Source of the DNA: Micromonospora olivasterospora
GTDB lineage: Bacteria; Actinomycetota; Actinomycetes; Mycobacteriales; Micromonosporaceae
NCBI RefSeq assembly: GCF_007830265.1
Contig: NZ_VLKE01000001.1
Coordinates: 1,302,001-1,366,000 of the forward strand
Direction: 5' to 3'
DNA length: 64,000 nt
Of this stretch, positions 1 through 8,628 are shown piece after piece. Position numbers and translations under genes: made by a program. Each line of letters opens with the position of its first letter. The stretch's first letter is position 1. The notes under the pieces were generated by a model, which did not search any database, was not told where the DNA came from, and saw nothing but the letters and a program-made list of their open reading frames with translations.

Positions 1-84
1 TGACAACGAGTGACGAGGCGGTGCCCCTGGGCCGGCCGGAGCGGCCCTGAGCAGCGACGCAGCGAACGGCCGGGCGGCGCCGAC

Positions 85-1122
85 TCACGGCAGCACGCAC
101 GTCGGGCTGGGCACCGCGACGGGCTCGCCGACCGGCGTGGGGACGCCGGTGGCGGCGTCCACCCGGAGCACCCGGAGCATGTCGGCGCGCTCGTCGGCGA
201 CGTACAGGTGCTCCCCGGCCAGGGCGAAGTGTCGCGGCCACCCCCCGCCCGTCTCCACCTCGGCGACCAGCTCCGGCAGCTCGCCGCCGACGGCGAAGAC
301 CGACACGGTGCCGACGCCCCGGTTCGCCACGTAGAGGAACCGGCCGTCCGGGCCGACCGCGATCTCGGACGGCTGGACGTGACCGGCCCGGCCGCTGGCG
401 TCCACCCTGCCCCGCTGGTGCAGCGCCCCGTCCGGGGTCAGCTCGTACGCGGTGACCGTGCCGTCCAGCTCGCCGGCGATCCAGCAACGCCGCCCGTCGG
501 GGTGCCGGGCCAGGTGCCGGCAGCCGCTGCCGGCCGCGGCGTGCACCCGGGGGGCCCGGGGCACCAGCCGGCCGGAGGGCGCGTCGAGGTCGTACCGGTA
601 CACCGAGTCGGTGCCGAGGTCGACGGCGAGCAGCGGCCCGGCGTCCGGCGCCGGGGAGACCATGTGGGTGTGCGCCCGCTCCTGGCGGTCCGGGTCGGGG
701 CCGTGCCCGGAGTGCACGACCACGTCGCTGCGCTCCCCCGGCACGCCCTCGGGGTCGAGCGGGAGGACGGTGACGCTCCCGCCGCCGTAGTTCGCGACGA
801 CGAGGTGCCCGCCGTCCGGGGTGACCGCGAGGTGGCAGGGTTCCGCCCCGCCGGTGGCTCGCACGCCCAGCGGGGTCAGGTCGCCGTCCGGCCCGACCCG
901 GAACGCGCTGACCTGCCCCTCGGGCAGCTCGTTCACGGCGTACAGGACCGGCAGGGCGGGGTGCCGGGTCAGGAAGGACGGCGACGGGGTGGCCGCGACC
1001 GTGCCGAGCGGCGTCAGCGCGCCGGTGGCCGGGTCACGCCGGGCGGCGACGATGCCCTCGCCCCGCCCGCCGCTGGCCGCCGTGTATCCCCCGATGTGGA
1101 CGATCGCCCGCTGCCCGGTCAC
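85..1122 (-). CDS. Lactonase-family beta-propeller protein (6-phosphogluconolactonase-like)
   Basis: About 345 residues. The chain is a series of beta-propeller blades with the recurring pattern PDGRFLYVANRG / VTPDGGHLVVANYGGG, typical of the YbhE/Pgl lactonase family, which hydrolyses 6-phosphogluconolactone or related sugar lactones in the cytoplasm. I start at GTG 1122 (VTGQRAIVHIGGYT) because AAAGG lies about ten bases upstream and because residues before it have no family character; the frame is open upstream to 1158. No signal peptide is visible. It follows the conservon operon on the same strand after a gap of about 110 bases. Family call is good; the exact substrate is unknown. Confidence 0.8.
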   Translation of the reverse strand: MTGQRAIVHIGGYTAASGGRGEGIVAARRDPATGALTPLGTVAATPSPSFLTRHPALPVLYAVNELPEGQVSAFRVGPDGDLTPLGVRATGGAEPCHLAVTPDGGHLVVANYGGGSVTVLPLDPEGVPGERSDVVVHSGHGPDPDRQERAHTHMVSPAPDAGPLLAVDLGTDSVYRYDLDAPSGRLVPRAPRVHAAAGSGCRHLARHPDGRRCWIAGELDGTVTAYELTPDGALHQRGRVDASGRAGHVQPSEIAVGPDGRFLYVANRGVGTVSVFAVGGELPELVAEVETGGGWPRHFALAGEHLYVADERADMLRVLRVDAATGVPTPVGEPVAVPSPTCVLP

Positions 1123-1235
1123 CCCGAACCACCTTTCGCCGGTCCTCCGTCGATCCAACCAGAGGTCTACCCACCACCCGGCCGGCTCAGCCCTGATTCC
1201 CGCCGGATCACCCCAGCCGGCCTGACGCGGCGAAC

Positions 1236-1841
1236 TCAGGCTGCGGGCACCGGCTCGCCGCGCTGCCGCGCGACGTGCTCCACCAGGGAGATCAGCACCA
1301 GCTTGCCGGACTGACGGTCCCGGGCGTCGCAGAACACCAGCGGCACCTCCGGGTCCAGGTCGAGGGCGTCGCGTACGGCGTCCAGGCTGAACCGGCGGCT
1401 GCCGTCGAAGCAGTTGACCCCGACCACGAACGGGATGCCCCGCTGCTCGAAGTAGTCGATGGACGGGAAGCAGTCCGCCAGCCGCCGGGTGTCGGCGAGC
1501 ACCACCGCGCCGAGCGCGCCGAAGGCCAGCTCGTCCCAGAGGAACCAGAACCGGTCCTGCCCCGGGGTGCCGAACAGGTAGACCTGCAGGTCCTCGTTGA
1601 TGGTGATCCGGCCGAAGTCCATCGCCACCGTCGTGGTGGACTTCCCCTCCACGCCGGAGACGTCGTCGACGTCGATCCCGGCCCCGGTGAGGACCTCCTC
1701 TGTCTGCAGCGGCCGGACCTCGCTCAGCGCGCTCACCAGCGTCGTCTTGCCCGCGCCGAAGCCCCCGGCGATCAGGATCTTCAGTGCCAGCGGGATCCGC
1801 AGCCCGGATCCGTCACGGTCATAGCGCACGGAGTCCACTGA
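1236..1841 (-). CDS. Conservon GTPase (CvnD-like small ATP/GTP-binding protein)
   Basis: About 201 residues. Walker A GGFGAGKTT lies near residues 25-33 and a Ras-like G3 motif GTPGQDRF near residue 90, followed by FCDARDRQSG. This is the fourth member of the actinobacterial conservon (cvnABCD), where a Roadblock protein, a DUF742 protein and this GTPase form a membrane-associated complex with the sensor kinase. Start GTG 1841 is chosen because it overlaps the end of the DUF742 gene by 23 bases, the usual coupling in these operons, and gives VDSVRYDRDGSGLRIPLALK, a normal family N-terminus. Confidence 0.88.
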   Translation of the reverse strand, partial: SVDSVRYDRDGSGLRIPLALKILIAGGFGAGKTTLVSALSEVRPLQTEEVLTGAGIDVDDVSGVEGKSTTTVAMDFGRITINEDLQVYLFGTPGQDRFWFLWDELAFGALGAVVLADTRRLADCFPSIDYFEQRGIPFVVGVNCFDGSRRFSLDAVRDALDLDPEVPLVFCDARDRQSGKLVLISLVEHVARQRGEPVPAA

Positions 1842-2205
1842 CCACCGCCTTGAGGATGTTGTCGTCGGGTAGGAACGCGCCGCGGCGCGGCTCGTGCACG
1901 GTGACCAGGCCACGGGCGAGCAGGTCGCCGACCAGCACCCGGACCACGCCCACGGCGAGGTCCAGCTCGGCGGCCAGCTCGGCGACCGAAACCGGCCGCC
2001 GGGTCAGCTCGACCAGGCGCCGGTGCTCCGGGTGCAACTGCGGGTGGGCGAACGGGTCGGCACCCCGGTTGGCCAGCACGAACGCCACCAGGTCGAGCCT
2101 GACCGTGGGCCGGACCCGCCCGCCGGTGAGGGTGTACGGGCGGACCACCGGACCGGCGTCGGCGTCCAGCCACTCGTGCCGGGGCGCGGGGGACTCAGCC
2201 CGCAT
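1819..2205 (-). CDS. DUF742 family protein (CvnC-like)
   Basis: About 128 residues with the DUF742 signature: VRPYTLTGGRVRP near the start, then a winged-helix-like segment (LTRRPVSVAELAAELDLAVGVVRVLVGDLLARGLV) and a C-terminal PRRGAFLPDDNILKAVVSGLRAL. It is the third gene of the conservon and overlaps its neighbours on both sides (Roadblock upstream, GTPase downstream), so translation is probably coupled. ATG 2205 is used; GTG 2214 in the same frame is an alternative. Role: adaptor between the Roadblock protein and the GTPase, inferred from the family. Confidence 0.88.
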   Translation of the reverse strand: MRAESPAPRHEWLDADAGPVVRPYTLTGGRVRPTVRLDLVAFVLANRGADPFAHPQLHPEHRRLVELTRRPVSVAELAAELDLAVGVVRVLVGDLLARGLVTVHEPRRGAFLPDDNILKAVVSGLRAL

Positions 2206-2617
2206 CGCTGGCACCCGACCCGGCCCGGGGCGGGGCGGTGAGGTACTCGCCCACCCGGATCACCAGCATCGCCATCTCGTACGCCACCAGGCCGATGTCG
2301 GCGTCGGCCTCGCAGACCACCGCCAGGCACGCGCCCTGCCCGGCCGCCGTGACGAACAGGTACGCGGACTCCATCTCCACGACCGTCTGCCGCACCCCGC
2401 CCGCGGCGAGGTGACGGCTGGCGCCCTTGGCCAGGCTGGAGAAGCCCGAGGCCAGGGCGCAGAGGTGCTCGGCGTTGGCGCGGTCCAGGCCGGCGGAGCC
2501 CCCGAGCAGCAGCCCGTCCGCCGACAGCGCCACCGCCTGGCGGGCGGCCGGCACCCGCTCCACCAGCTCGTCGAGCAACCAGTCGAGGTCCACGTTCGGC
2601 TCTGTCGTGTGCACCAC
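2195..2617 (-). CDS. Roadblock/LC7 domain protein (CvnB-like)
   Basis: 140 residues. A single Roadblock/LC7 domain fills the protein: LDWLLDELVERVPAARQAVALSADGLLLGGS, then ALASGFSSLAKGASRHL and a C-terminal VAYEMAMLVIRVGEYLTAPPR. In conservons this is the regulator partnered with the GTPase. The GTG start at 2617 shares its first base with the TAG stop of the upstream kinase gene (TAGTG), a translational-coupling arrangement that also fixes which frame the kinase must end in. Confidence 0.9.
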   Translation of the reverse strand: MVHTTEPNVDLDWLLDELVERVPAARQAVALSADGLLLGGSAGLDRANAEHLCALASGFSSLAKGASRHLAAGGVRQTVVEMESAYLFVTAAGQGACLAVVCEADADIGLVAYEMAMLVIRVGEYLTAPPRAGSGASDAG

Positions 2618-5075
2618 TAGGCGTCCCTCTCAGTTGGGGGCGGGGAATGCGGCAGCGCCGCGGGGCCCGCCGGGGCGGGCGGCGGGGTGGGAACGACGGG
2701 CACGCCGGCAGGGCTGGCGGGCGCCGGGGCTGGCGGCGCGGGGGCGGCCCGGTCGACGCGCTCCGGGACGGGCGGCGCGGGGGCGGCCCGGTCGACGCGC
2801 CCGGCACGGGCGGCGCGGTGGCAGCCCGGCCGGGCCGTTCCGGCACGGGCGGCGGGTCCGCCGCCCCGTCGCGCCGGCCGCGGGCGGTGCCGGCCTGCAG
2901 CGCGGACATCAGCCGTCGAGCCTCCTCGGGGGCGCGCGGCGCGGGAGCGTCCTGGCCGGTCGGGCGGGGACGCGCGCCGGGAGCGCGCCGGCGCACCCGT
3001 CGCGGCAGGCCGTCGCCACCGGCGTCCGGGTCGGCCGGCACGGAGCGGCTGGGCACCAGCGGCACCACGGCGGTCGCCGTGTCCCCACGCTCGCGGGTGG
3101 TCCGGCCGGCCCGGGCCCGGGGCAGGCTGCTCAGCCGGGTCACCCTGGCCATCCGCCGCCCGTCGGCCGAGCCCTCCGGCCCGGGTCCGGAGGGCTCGGC
3201 GGTCACCAGCTCGGACGGCACCAGCACCACGGCGGTGGTCCCGTTCGGCGCGGCCCGGCGCAGCCGCACCCGGACGCCGTGCCGGTCGGCGAGCCGGGCC
3301 ACCACGAACAGCCCGAGCCGGGCGCTGTCGGCCGGGTCGAACTCCGGCGGGCCGCCCAGGCGCCGGTTGGACTCCTCGATCGCCGCGTCGGGCATGCCCA
3401 GCCCCTGGTCCGTGATCTCCACGGCGTAACCGTTCGGCAGGCTCTGGCCCCGGACGGTGACCCGGGTGCCGGGCGGGGAGAAGGCGGTGGCGTTCTCGAT
3501 CAGCTCGGCGAGCAGGTGGATGACGTCGCCGACCGCCCGGCCGACCGTCGCCGCGGGCTGCACCTCGCCGATGTCGACCCGCTCGTACGACTCCACCTCC
3601 GAGATCGCGCCCCGGATCACGTCGAGCATCGCGACGGGATTGCGCCAGCCCCGGCCGGGCGCGGCCCCGGCCAGGATGACCAGGTCCTCGGCGTGCCGCC
3701 GCAGGCGGGTCGCCAGGTGGTCCACCCGGAACAGCTCGGCCAGGTCGTCCGGGTCCTCGGTACGCCGCTCCATCCGGTCCAGCAGGGCAAGCTGCCGGTG
3801 CACCAGCCCCTGGCTGCGCCGGGCGATGTTGAGGAAGACCTCGTTGAGGCCGCGCCGGAGGGTGACCTCGTCGACGGCGGCCCGGACGGCGGTGCGGCGG
3901 ACCTCGTTGAAGGCGTGCCCCACCTGGCCGATCTCGTCGCGCCCGTACTCCAGCGGCGGCGCTTCCCGGGCCACGTCGACGTCCTCGCCCCGGCGCAGCC
4001 GGGCGACCACGTCCGGCAGTCGCCGCTCGGCCATGTCGAGCGCGGCGGTACGCACCCCGGACAGGCGCGCGGCCAGCGACCGGCCCACCCGCACCGCCAC
4101 CAGCACCGAGGCCACCACGGCGGCCAGCCCGAGCACGCCGGCGACGCCGAGCCGGGCCAGGATGCCGAGGGCCACCGGGACGCTCCGGTCGGCGAGCTTG
4201 TCGGCCTGGGTCAACTCGAAGTCGCGCAGGCGGCGCTGGACGGCGTCCTGGCTGTCCTGCCAGGCACCGGCGTCCACCGCGGGCGGCCCGGCGGCGTCGC
4301 CCCGAATCAGCGCGTCCTGAAGGGCGCGCAGTCTGACGAAGTCCGCGCCGCCGGCCAGCTCCTGGTACGCGCTCCGGTCGGCGGCCGGCAGGTCCGCCAC
4401 CGCCGCCTCCGTCAGGAAGCGTTGGTTGCCGATGGCCTGCACGAGCTGGGCGTGCTCGCCCTCGGCGTAGCGCCCGCTGGTCAGCACCCCGGCGAGCAGG
4501 GCGTCGGCCTGCCCGAGCAGCTCCCGGGAGCGGCCGAGGGCGGTCACCGCCAGGATCTGCCGGTTGAGATCGCGGTCGGGCAGGTCGGCCATCGCGGCGA
4601 ACGCGTGGAAGGCGGCACCGACCATCCCGCTGTACAGTCCGATCGCCCCCGCCCGGTCGACCTGCCGGCCGTCGATGAGTCCCCGGCCGGCGGGCAGCGC
4701 GTCCAGCTCGCCGAGCAGGTGGTCGAGCCGGCTGTCGAGCAGGCCGTCGGCCGCGTCGCGCAGCCGTTCGCCGGCAACCCGGCCCCGCAGCTCGGCGATC
4801 GCCCGGTCGGTGCGCCGCCGCTGCTCGGCCAGGGCCGGCAGCTCGCCGGTGCCGGCGAGCTGCAACACGGTCAGCCGGCGCTCCCGTTGCAGCTCCGCGA
4901 CGACCGTTTCGCCGGGCCGGCCGAGGTCGTAGAACAGAGTGCGGGCGGAGAGCAGGTCCAGGGCGGGGCCGAAGGCGAGCGTGGTCGCGAAGATCCACAA
5001 TGCCAGCAACGCGCTCACCGGCGCGACGACCAGCGCGGTCAGCTTCGAGCGGATCGGCCAGTCGCGGGTGTTCAT
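2617..5075 (-). CDS. Nitrate/nitrite-sensor-type histidine kinase (CvnA-like), apparent frameshift in the C-terminal tail
   Basis: About 819 residues after correction. TM helix near residues 12-32, an extracytoplasmic helical NIT-type sensor to about 290, a second TM helix near 300-330, a HAMP-like linker, then a HATPase_c domain (ENATAFSPPGTRV, DQGLGMPD). No DHp histidine box was recognised, as usual in CvnA. The C-terminus is proline-rich and disordered. The reading frame from ATG 5075 runs past the Roadblock start, whereas the expected end (ERDA stop overlapping the GTG at 2617) is one frame away. The switch falls near 2800-2803 inside a repeated PVPERVDRAAPAPP segment: the intact repeat copy has ten bases where this one has nine, so one base appears lost. 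First gene of a four-gene operon. Confidence 0.85.
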
Positions 5076-5551
5076 CGGACCTCGCCCGGAAGGTGTGGCA
5101 GTGGACGGCGCCGCACCGGCCGGGCATCGCCCCGCCGCGGTGGCTGGGCACCGGCACGGGCGCCTTGGGCAGGATACGTAATCATCGCCCGTTCCGGTAC
5201 CGGCCTCTCGCCGGCCGCGCTCGCCCCGGCACGCTCCGCTGTGGACGCCCGGGACACGCGAGCCGCCGCCCCACGCGGCAATGGACGGAGCGCTTCGTCC
5301 GCGTCCTCCGTGGTCAGACGCCGGCCCCGACGCCGACGCCCTCGGCGACCCGCCGGTCGTACTCCCCGCCGCCCTGGCCCGGCGACGTGACCAGGTTCCG
5401 CGCCGGGTCGCACCCCCTGGCGAGCGGCAACCCTCCCCGACATGTTCTGGAGTGAGTCAAGTTTCGCCGCGCGGGGCAGGTCAGGAAAGTCGCCCGGATC
5501 GGGATTGGCGATCTGGGAACGGAGGGAATACCGGGTGACGAAGGAGGAGCC
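5076..5551. other. Intergenic region between divergent operons
   Basis: About 475 bases between the conservon kinase (minus) and the plus-strand hypothetical gene. It must contain divergent promoters, but no convincing -35/-10 pair was seen. Short open frames occur on both strands, including a minus-strand tail ending EYDRRVAEGVGVGAGV at about 5314, but none has a start with ribosome-binding site or family character. Immediately before 5552 there is a strong AAGGAGGAG ribosome-binding site. Confidence 0.5.
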
Positions 5552-6400
5552 ATGTCGCCCACGCAGGTAGTCGTCATCGTCCTGGTCGTGCTCGCGGTGG
5601 TCGCGGCGCTGGCCGTGGTCGGCCGGCAGGCCGCCCGCCGCCGCGCGCTGCGCGCCCGGTTCGGACCGGAGTACGACCGGTTGGTCGCGGAGAGCAGCAG
5701 CCGCGCGACCGCCGAGCGGGAGTTGCGGGAGCGGGAACGCCGGCACGCGGAGCTGAACCTCACCCCGCTCACCCCCGAGTCCCGGGCCCGGTACGCCGCG
5801 GCCTGGGAGGAGCTTCAGGTCCGCTTCGTCGACACCCCGGCGGAAACGGTGCGCGACGCCGACGAACTGGTCAGTCGGCTCGTCGCCGAACGCGGCTACC
5901 CCACCGGTGACTTCGACGACCAGATCGCCCGGCTCTCGGTCGAGCACGCCCGCACGCTCTCCGACTACCGGGACGCGCACGAGATCCGGCTGCGCGACGA
6001 ACGGGGCGAGGCCGGCACCGAGGACCTGCGCCGGGCCCTCGTCCACTACCGGACACTCTTCGCCGACCTGCTCGGCGCGGACCCGGTGGCGCCGGTGCCG
6101 CAGCAGCGCGGGTCGGAGCAGCACGAGCCGCAGCAGCGCGAGCCGGAGCGCCGCGACCCAGGGCAGCGCGGGTCGGAGCAGCGCGGGTCGGAGCAGCGCG
6201 GGTCGGAGCAGCGCGAGCCGGAGCGCCGCGACCCAGGGCAGCGCGGGCCGGAGCAGCACGAGCCGGAGCGCCGCGACCCAGGGCAGCGCGGGCCGGAGCA
6301 GCACGAGCCGCAGCAGCGCCAGCCGGACCGACGCGAGCAGGAACGGCGCCAGCCGGACACCGCGTCCGTCGACCGGGCGCACGACGTCACGAGCCGTTGA
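5552..6400 (+). CDS. Membrane-anchored hypothetical protein with Gln/Glu/Arg-rich repeat tail
   Basis: 282 residues. An N-terminal TM helix (VVVIVLVVLAVVAALAVVG) is followed by RQAARRRALRARFGPEYDRLVAESSS, then a compact helical domain at about 70-175 (AWEELQVRFVDTPAETVRDADELVSRLV ... LRRALVHYRTLFADLLG) and a low-complexity tail of EQRGSEQ / EPERRDPGQRG repeats (bases about 6100-6330). The helical domain recurs in the next gene (WREVQLRFVDDPKAAAAEAQSLVEEA ... LRVAVRRYRDFLDRVLG), so the two are paralogous in that part. The next gene starts 12 bases downstream, making a two-gene unit. Function unknown. Strong ribosome-binding site supports ATG 5552. Confidence 0.75.
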   Translation: MSPTQVVVIVLVVLAVVAALAVVGRQAARRRALRARFGPEYDRLVAESSSRATAERELRERERRHAELNLTPLTPESRARYAAAWEELQVRFVDTPAETVRDADELVSRLVAERGYPTGDFDDQIARLSVEHARTLSDYRDAHEIRLRDERGEAGTEDLRRALVHYRTLFADLLGADPVAPVPQQRGSEQHEPQQREPERRDPGQRGSEQRGSEQRGSEQREPERRDPGQRGPEQHEPERRDPGQRGPEQHEPQQRQPDRREQERRQPDTASVDRAHDVTSR

Positions 6401-6412
6401 GGGGGAGCCAGG

Positions 6413-7672
6413 ATGCGCCAGGATCAGCAGCAGGTGAGCAGCGACCACCCCGAGGCCGTCCGGTCGGCGCCGGTGCCGGTGCCCGGCGTCCAGCCACCCG
6501 CCCACGGGGGTCGCGACGCCGAGGGTCGGGCCGACGTACCGGAGGACGTGCTGGACGAGCGGGGCACCTTCGACGACCCGGCCGGGGCCGGCGAGCGGTC
6601 CGACGGCCGGTGGGACGGGCAGCGCCCGGACGCCGACGGAACACCCGAGTTCCACGAGCCCGCGCCGCTGCCGTCCGCCTTCGGGGCCACCAGCGTGGGC
6701 GACGCGGTGGCGGCCTCGGCGATGGCGAGCGGCCGCGCCGAGGACGAGCGGGACCCCCGGGGGGAGGACACCGCCCAGCCGGGCGACGGCGCGCCGGGGC
6801 GGACCGACGAGTTCGACGACGTGCGGGCCGACCCGACGGCGGCGGACCGGCTGCACGACCCCGCGCGGTGGGCCGCCGGCACGCCCACCGCCGCGCGCCA
6901 CGACCGGCCCGGCGAGGCCAGGGAGGCCGGCGAGGCCAGCGAGGCCAGCCGAGCCGGGCAGGCCGGCGAGGCCGGCGGAGCCGGGGAGGACCGGCGGGCC
7001 GAACGAGACACGCGGGCGGCTGTGGCGGCCGGCGCCGCCGGGTACGGCAGCGCCACGCCCACCATGGTCGACCCGGACGCCACCGCGCCGAACGCGTCGG
7101 CCGCGGCCGGGGCGGGCGTGACCGGGACGGCCGGGACCGGGACGGCCGGGACCGGGACGGCCGGGACCGGGACGGCCGGGACCGGGACGGCCGGGACCGG
7201 GACGGCCGGGACCGGGACGGCCGGGACCGGGACGGCCGGGACCGGGACGGCCGGGACCGGGACGGCCGGGACCGGGACGGCCGGGACCGGGACGGCCGGG
7301 ACCGGGACGGCCGGGACCGGGACGGCCGGGACCGGGACGGCGGGAGGCCGGGACGGCGGCGTCGTGGCGGCGGCCCGACCCACCGGCCGCGCGGTTCCGC
7401 ATGACGCCGCCACCCTGTTCGAGCCGGACGCCGCGCAGGGCTTCCGGGACCGCTGGCGGGAGGTCCAGCTCCGCTTCGTCGACGACCCGAAGGCCGCCGC
7501 CGCCGAGGCGCAGTCGCTCGTCGAGGAAGCCATCCAGGCGCTCGCCGCCGCGCTCGCCGAGCAGAAGAACCGGCTCGGCGACTGGCAGCGCGCCGACGCC
7601 GACGACACCGAGCAGCTCCGGGTGGCCGTACGCCGGTACCGGGACTTCCTGGACCGGGTGCTCGGCCGCTGA
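6413..7672 (+). CDS. Hypothetical protein with about 15 tandem TAGTG peptide repeats
   Basis: 419 residues, no signal peptide. The N-terminal half is acidic and disordered; residues about 237-310 are a near-perfect array of the pentapeptide TGTAG encoded by a 15-bp tandem repeat; the C-terminal 90 residues form a helical domain (FRDRWREVQLRFVDDPKAAAAEAQSLVEEAIQALAAALAEQ) homologous to the domain of the preceding gene. GGGGGAG upstream supports ATG 6413. The conserved folded part is the C-terminal domain; the rest is probably a linker whose length varies. Function unknown. Confidence 0.72.
   Translation: MRQDQQQVSSDHPEAVRSAPVPVPGVQPPAHGGRDAEGRADVPEDVLDERGTFDDPAGAGERSDGRWDGQRPDADGTPEFHEPAPLPSAFGATSVGDAVAASAMASGRAEDERDPRGEDTAQPGDGAPGRTDEFDDVRADPTAADRLHDPARWAAGTPTAARHDRPGEAREAGEASEASRAGQAGEAGGAGEDRRAERDTRAAVAAGAAGYGSATPTMVDPDATAPNASAAAGAGVTGTAGTGTAGTGTAGTGTAGTGTAGTGTAGTGTAGTGTAGTGTAGTGTAGTGTAGTGTAGTGTAGTGTAGTGTAGGRDGGVVAAARPTGRAVPHDAATLFEPDAAQGFRDRWREVQLRFVDDPKAAAAEAQSLVEEAIQALAAALAEQKNRLGDWQRADADDTEQLRVAVRRYRDFLDRVLGR
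7120..7345 (+). repeat. 15-bp in-frame tandem repeat
   Basis: Unit GACCGGGACGGCCGG, about 15 head-to-tail copies without visible divergence, inside the hypothetical gene at 6413. The length is a multiple of three, so copy-number change keeps the frame and only changes linker length. Confidence 0.95.
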
Positions 7673-7771
7673 CACCCGACGCACGGGCGCCCCGATCGCT
7701 CCGGTCGGGGCGTCCGCCGTGCCCGGTGCGGGGGAAAGCCGGCCGGAACCGGGGTCGGGGTCGATCGGTTT

Positions 7772-7819
7772 AAGTACCGGTCGTCCAGACTGCGGAGTCC
7801 AAGTGCCGGTCGTCCAGAC
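7772..7819 (+). promoter_or_regulatory. 19-bp direct repeat upstream of a small membrane-protein gene
   Basis: AAGTACCGGTCGTCCAGAC (7772-7790) and AAGTGCCGGTCGTCCAGAC (7801-7819) differ at one base and are spaced 29 bases start to start, about 30 bases before the start codon at 7850. Direct repeats placed so close to a start may bind a regulator, but this is only a positional inference. Confidence 0.4.
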
Positions 7820-7849
7820 CGCCGGCTGCCGAAGGAGGGGGTGCGGAAC

Positions 7850-8156
7850 ATGTCGGACCACAGCGAGCGCCCAGCCGACCCGCTGGTGCACCAGAGCGAG
7901 GAGGAGCGCAGCCGCTCGGCCGCCGCGCGGCTGTTCGACATCCGTCGGGTGATCGGTGGGCTGTTCGTCGCGTACGGGCTGATCGTGGGCGACATGTGGC
8001 TCTTCGAGGGGCCGGGAGCTCGAGAAGGCGCAGGGCATTCAGATCAACCTCTGGGCCGGGGCGGGGATGCTGGCCTTGGGCCTGCTGTTCCTGCTCTGGC
8101 AGTGGCTGCGCCCCGCCGAGGCGCCCGCGCCGCCCCTGGAGCGGGACGCGGCCTGA
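7850..8156 (+). pseudogene. Small two-TM membrane protein, split by an apparent one-base insertion
   Basis: From ATG 7850 (GAAGGAGGGG ribosome-binding site) the frame reads MSDHSERPADPLVHQSEEERSRSAAARLFDIRRVIGG and then a TM helix (GLFVAYGLIVGDMWLF). At 8010-8016 the frame is lost; removing one G from GGG at 8014-8016 restores ELEKAQGIQINLWAGAGMLALGLLFLLWQWLRPAEAP and a stop at 8156, giving a 101-residue protein with a second TM helix. The length 307 equals 3 x 102 + 1, fitting a single inserted base. Function unknown. Either a sequencing error or a recent inactivation. Confidence 0.7.
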
Positions 8157-8259
8157 GACCTCGTGCCCGCGCCGCCCGATTCCGGCGCCCCCGGCATGCG
8201 GGGGGCCCGTCGGGGTACGCCGGTGGGATCAGGAGTACCTGGGACAGGAGGGCAGCACG

Positions 8260-8628
8260 ATGACCGATCGTGACCCGAACGCCGGGCGGCCGCTCGAGGA
8301 GCGCCCCGAGGTGGCCGCGGCGGTGGACGACGAGACGACGGTGCCGCAGCTCATGACCGACGGCGGGGCCGACCGGGACACCCCGTCCTTCGCCGAGCCA
8401 CGGGAGCGGCCCGCCGACGCCGGGAGGACCGAGGACCAGCTCGGCGACCCGTACGGCGCCGGCACGGGCGCCGGGGGGCCCAACATCCGCACCGGCGCCG
8501 AGCAGCCGTGGGACCCGGAGGACCTGGTGGCGGCCCGGGGCCAGGACCTGACGCCGGAGAACATCGAACGGGCCCGCCGGGACCTGGCCGAGCTGGGGCG
8601 GGCGGCGGTGGAGCGTACGGTGCCCTGA
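8260..8628 (+). CDS. Small acidic hypothetical protein
   Basis: 122 residues, hydrophilic and acidic, with no TM helix or signal peptide. The C-terminus (QPWDPEDLVAARGQDLTPENIERARRDLAELGRAAVERTVP) looks helical; the rest seems disordered. AGGAGG sits about nine bases before ATG 8260. It follows the small membrane gene on the same strand. Not recognised beyond being a probable lineage-restricted protein. Confidence 0.65.
   Translation: MTDRDPNAGRPLEERPEVAAAVDDETTVPQLMTDGGADRDTPSFAEPRERPADAGRTEDQLGDPYGAGTGAGGPNIRTGAEQPWDPEDLVAARGQDLTPENIERARRDLAELGRAAVERTVP

Noticed and set aside
1..84. Gene fragment at the left edge
   Set aside because: Only 84 bases past the lactonase stop, no frame with clear character.
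10..1314. Long plus-strand open frame across the lactonase gene
   Set aside because: Antisense shadow of a well-supported minus-strand gene; Arg/Pro/Gly-rich, no family character.
2427..5390. 987-residue plus-strand open frame
   Set aside because: Mirror of the conservon kinase; composition typical of high-G+C antisense frames.
5314..5772. Minus-strand frame ending EYDRRVAEGVGVGAGV
   Set aside because: No start codon with ribosome-binding site in the tail; the rest overlaps the plus-strand gene at 5552. Cannot be supported.
7120..7345. Repeat array considered as a mobile element or CRISPR
   Set aside because: 15-bp in-frame coding repeat without spacers.
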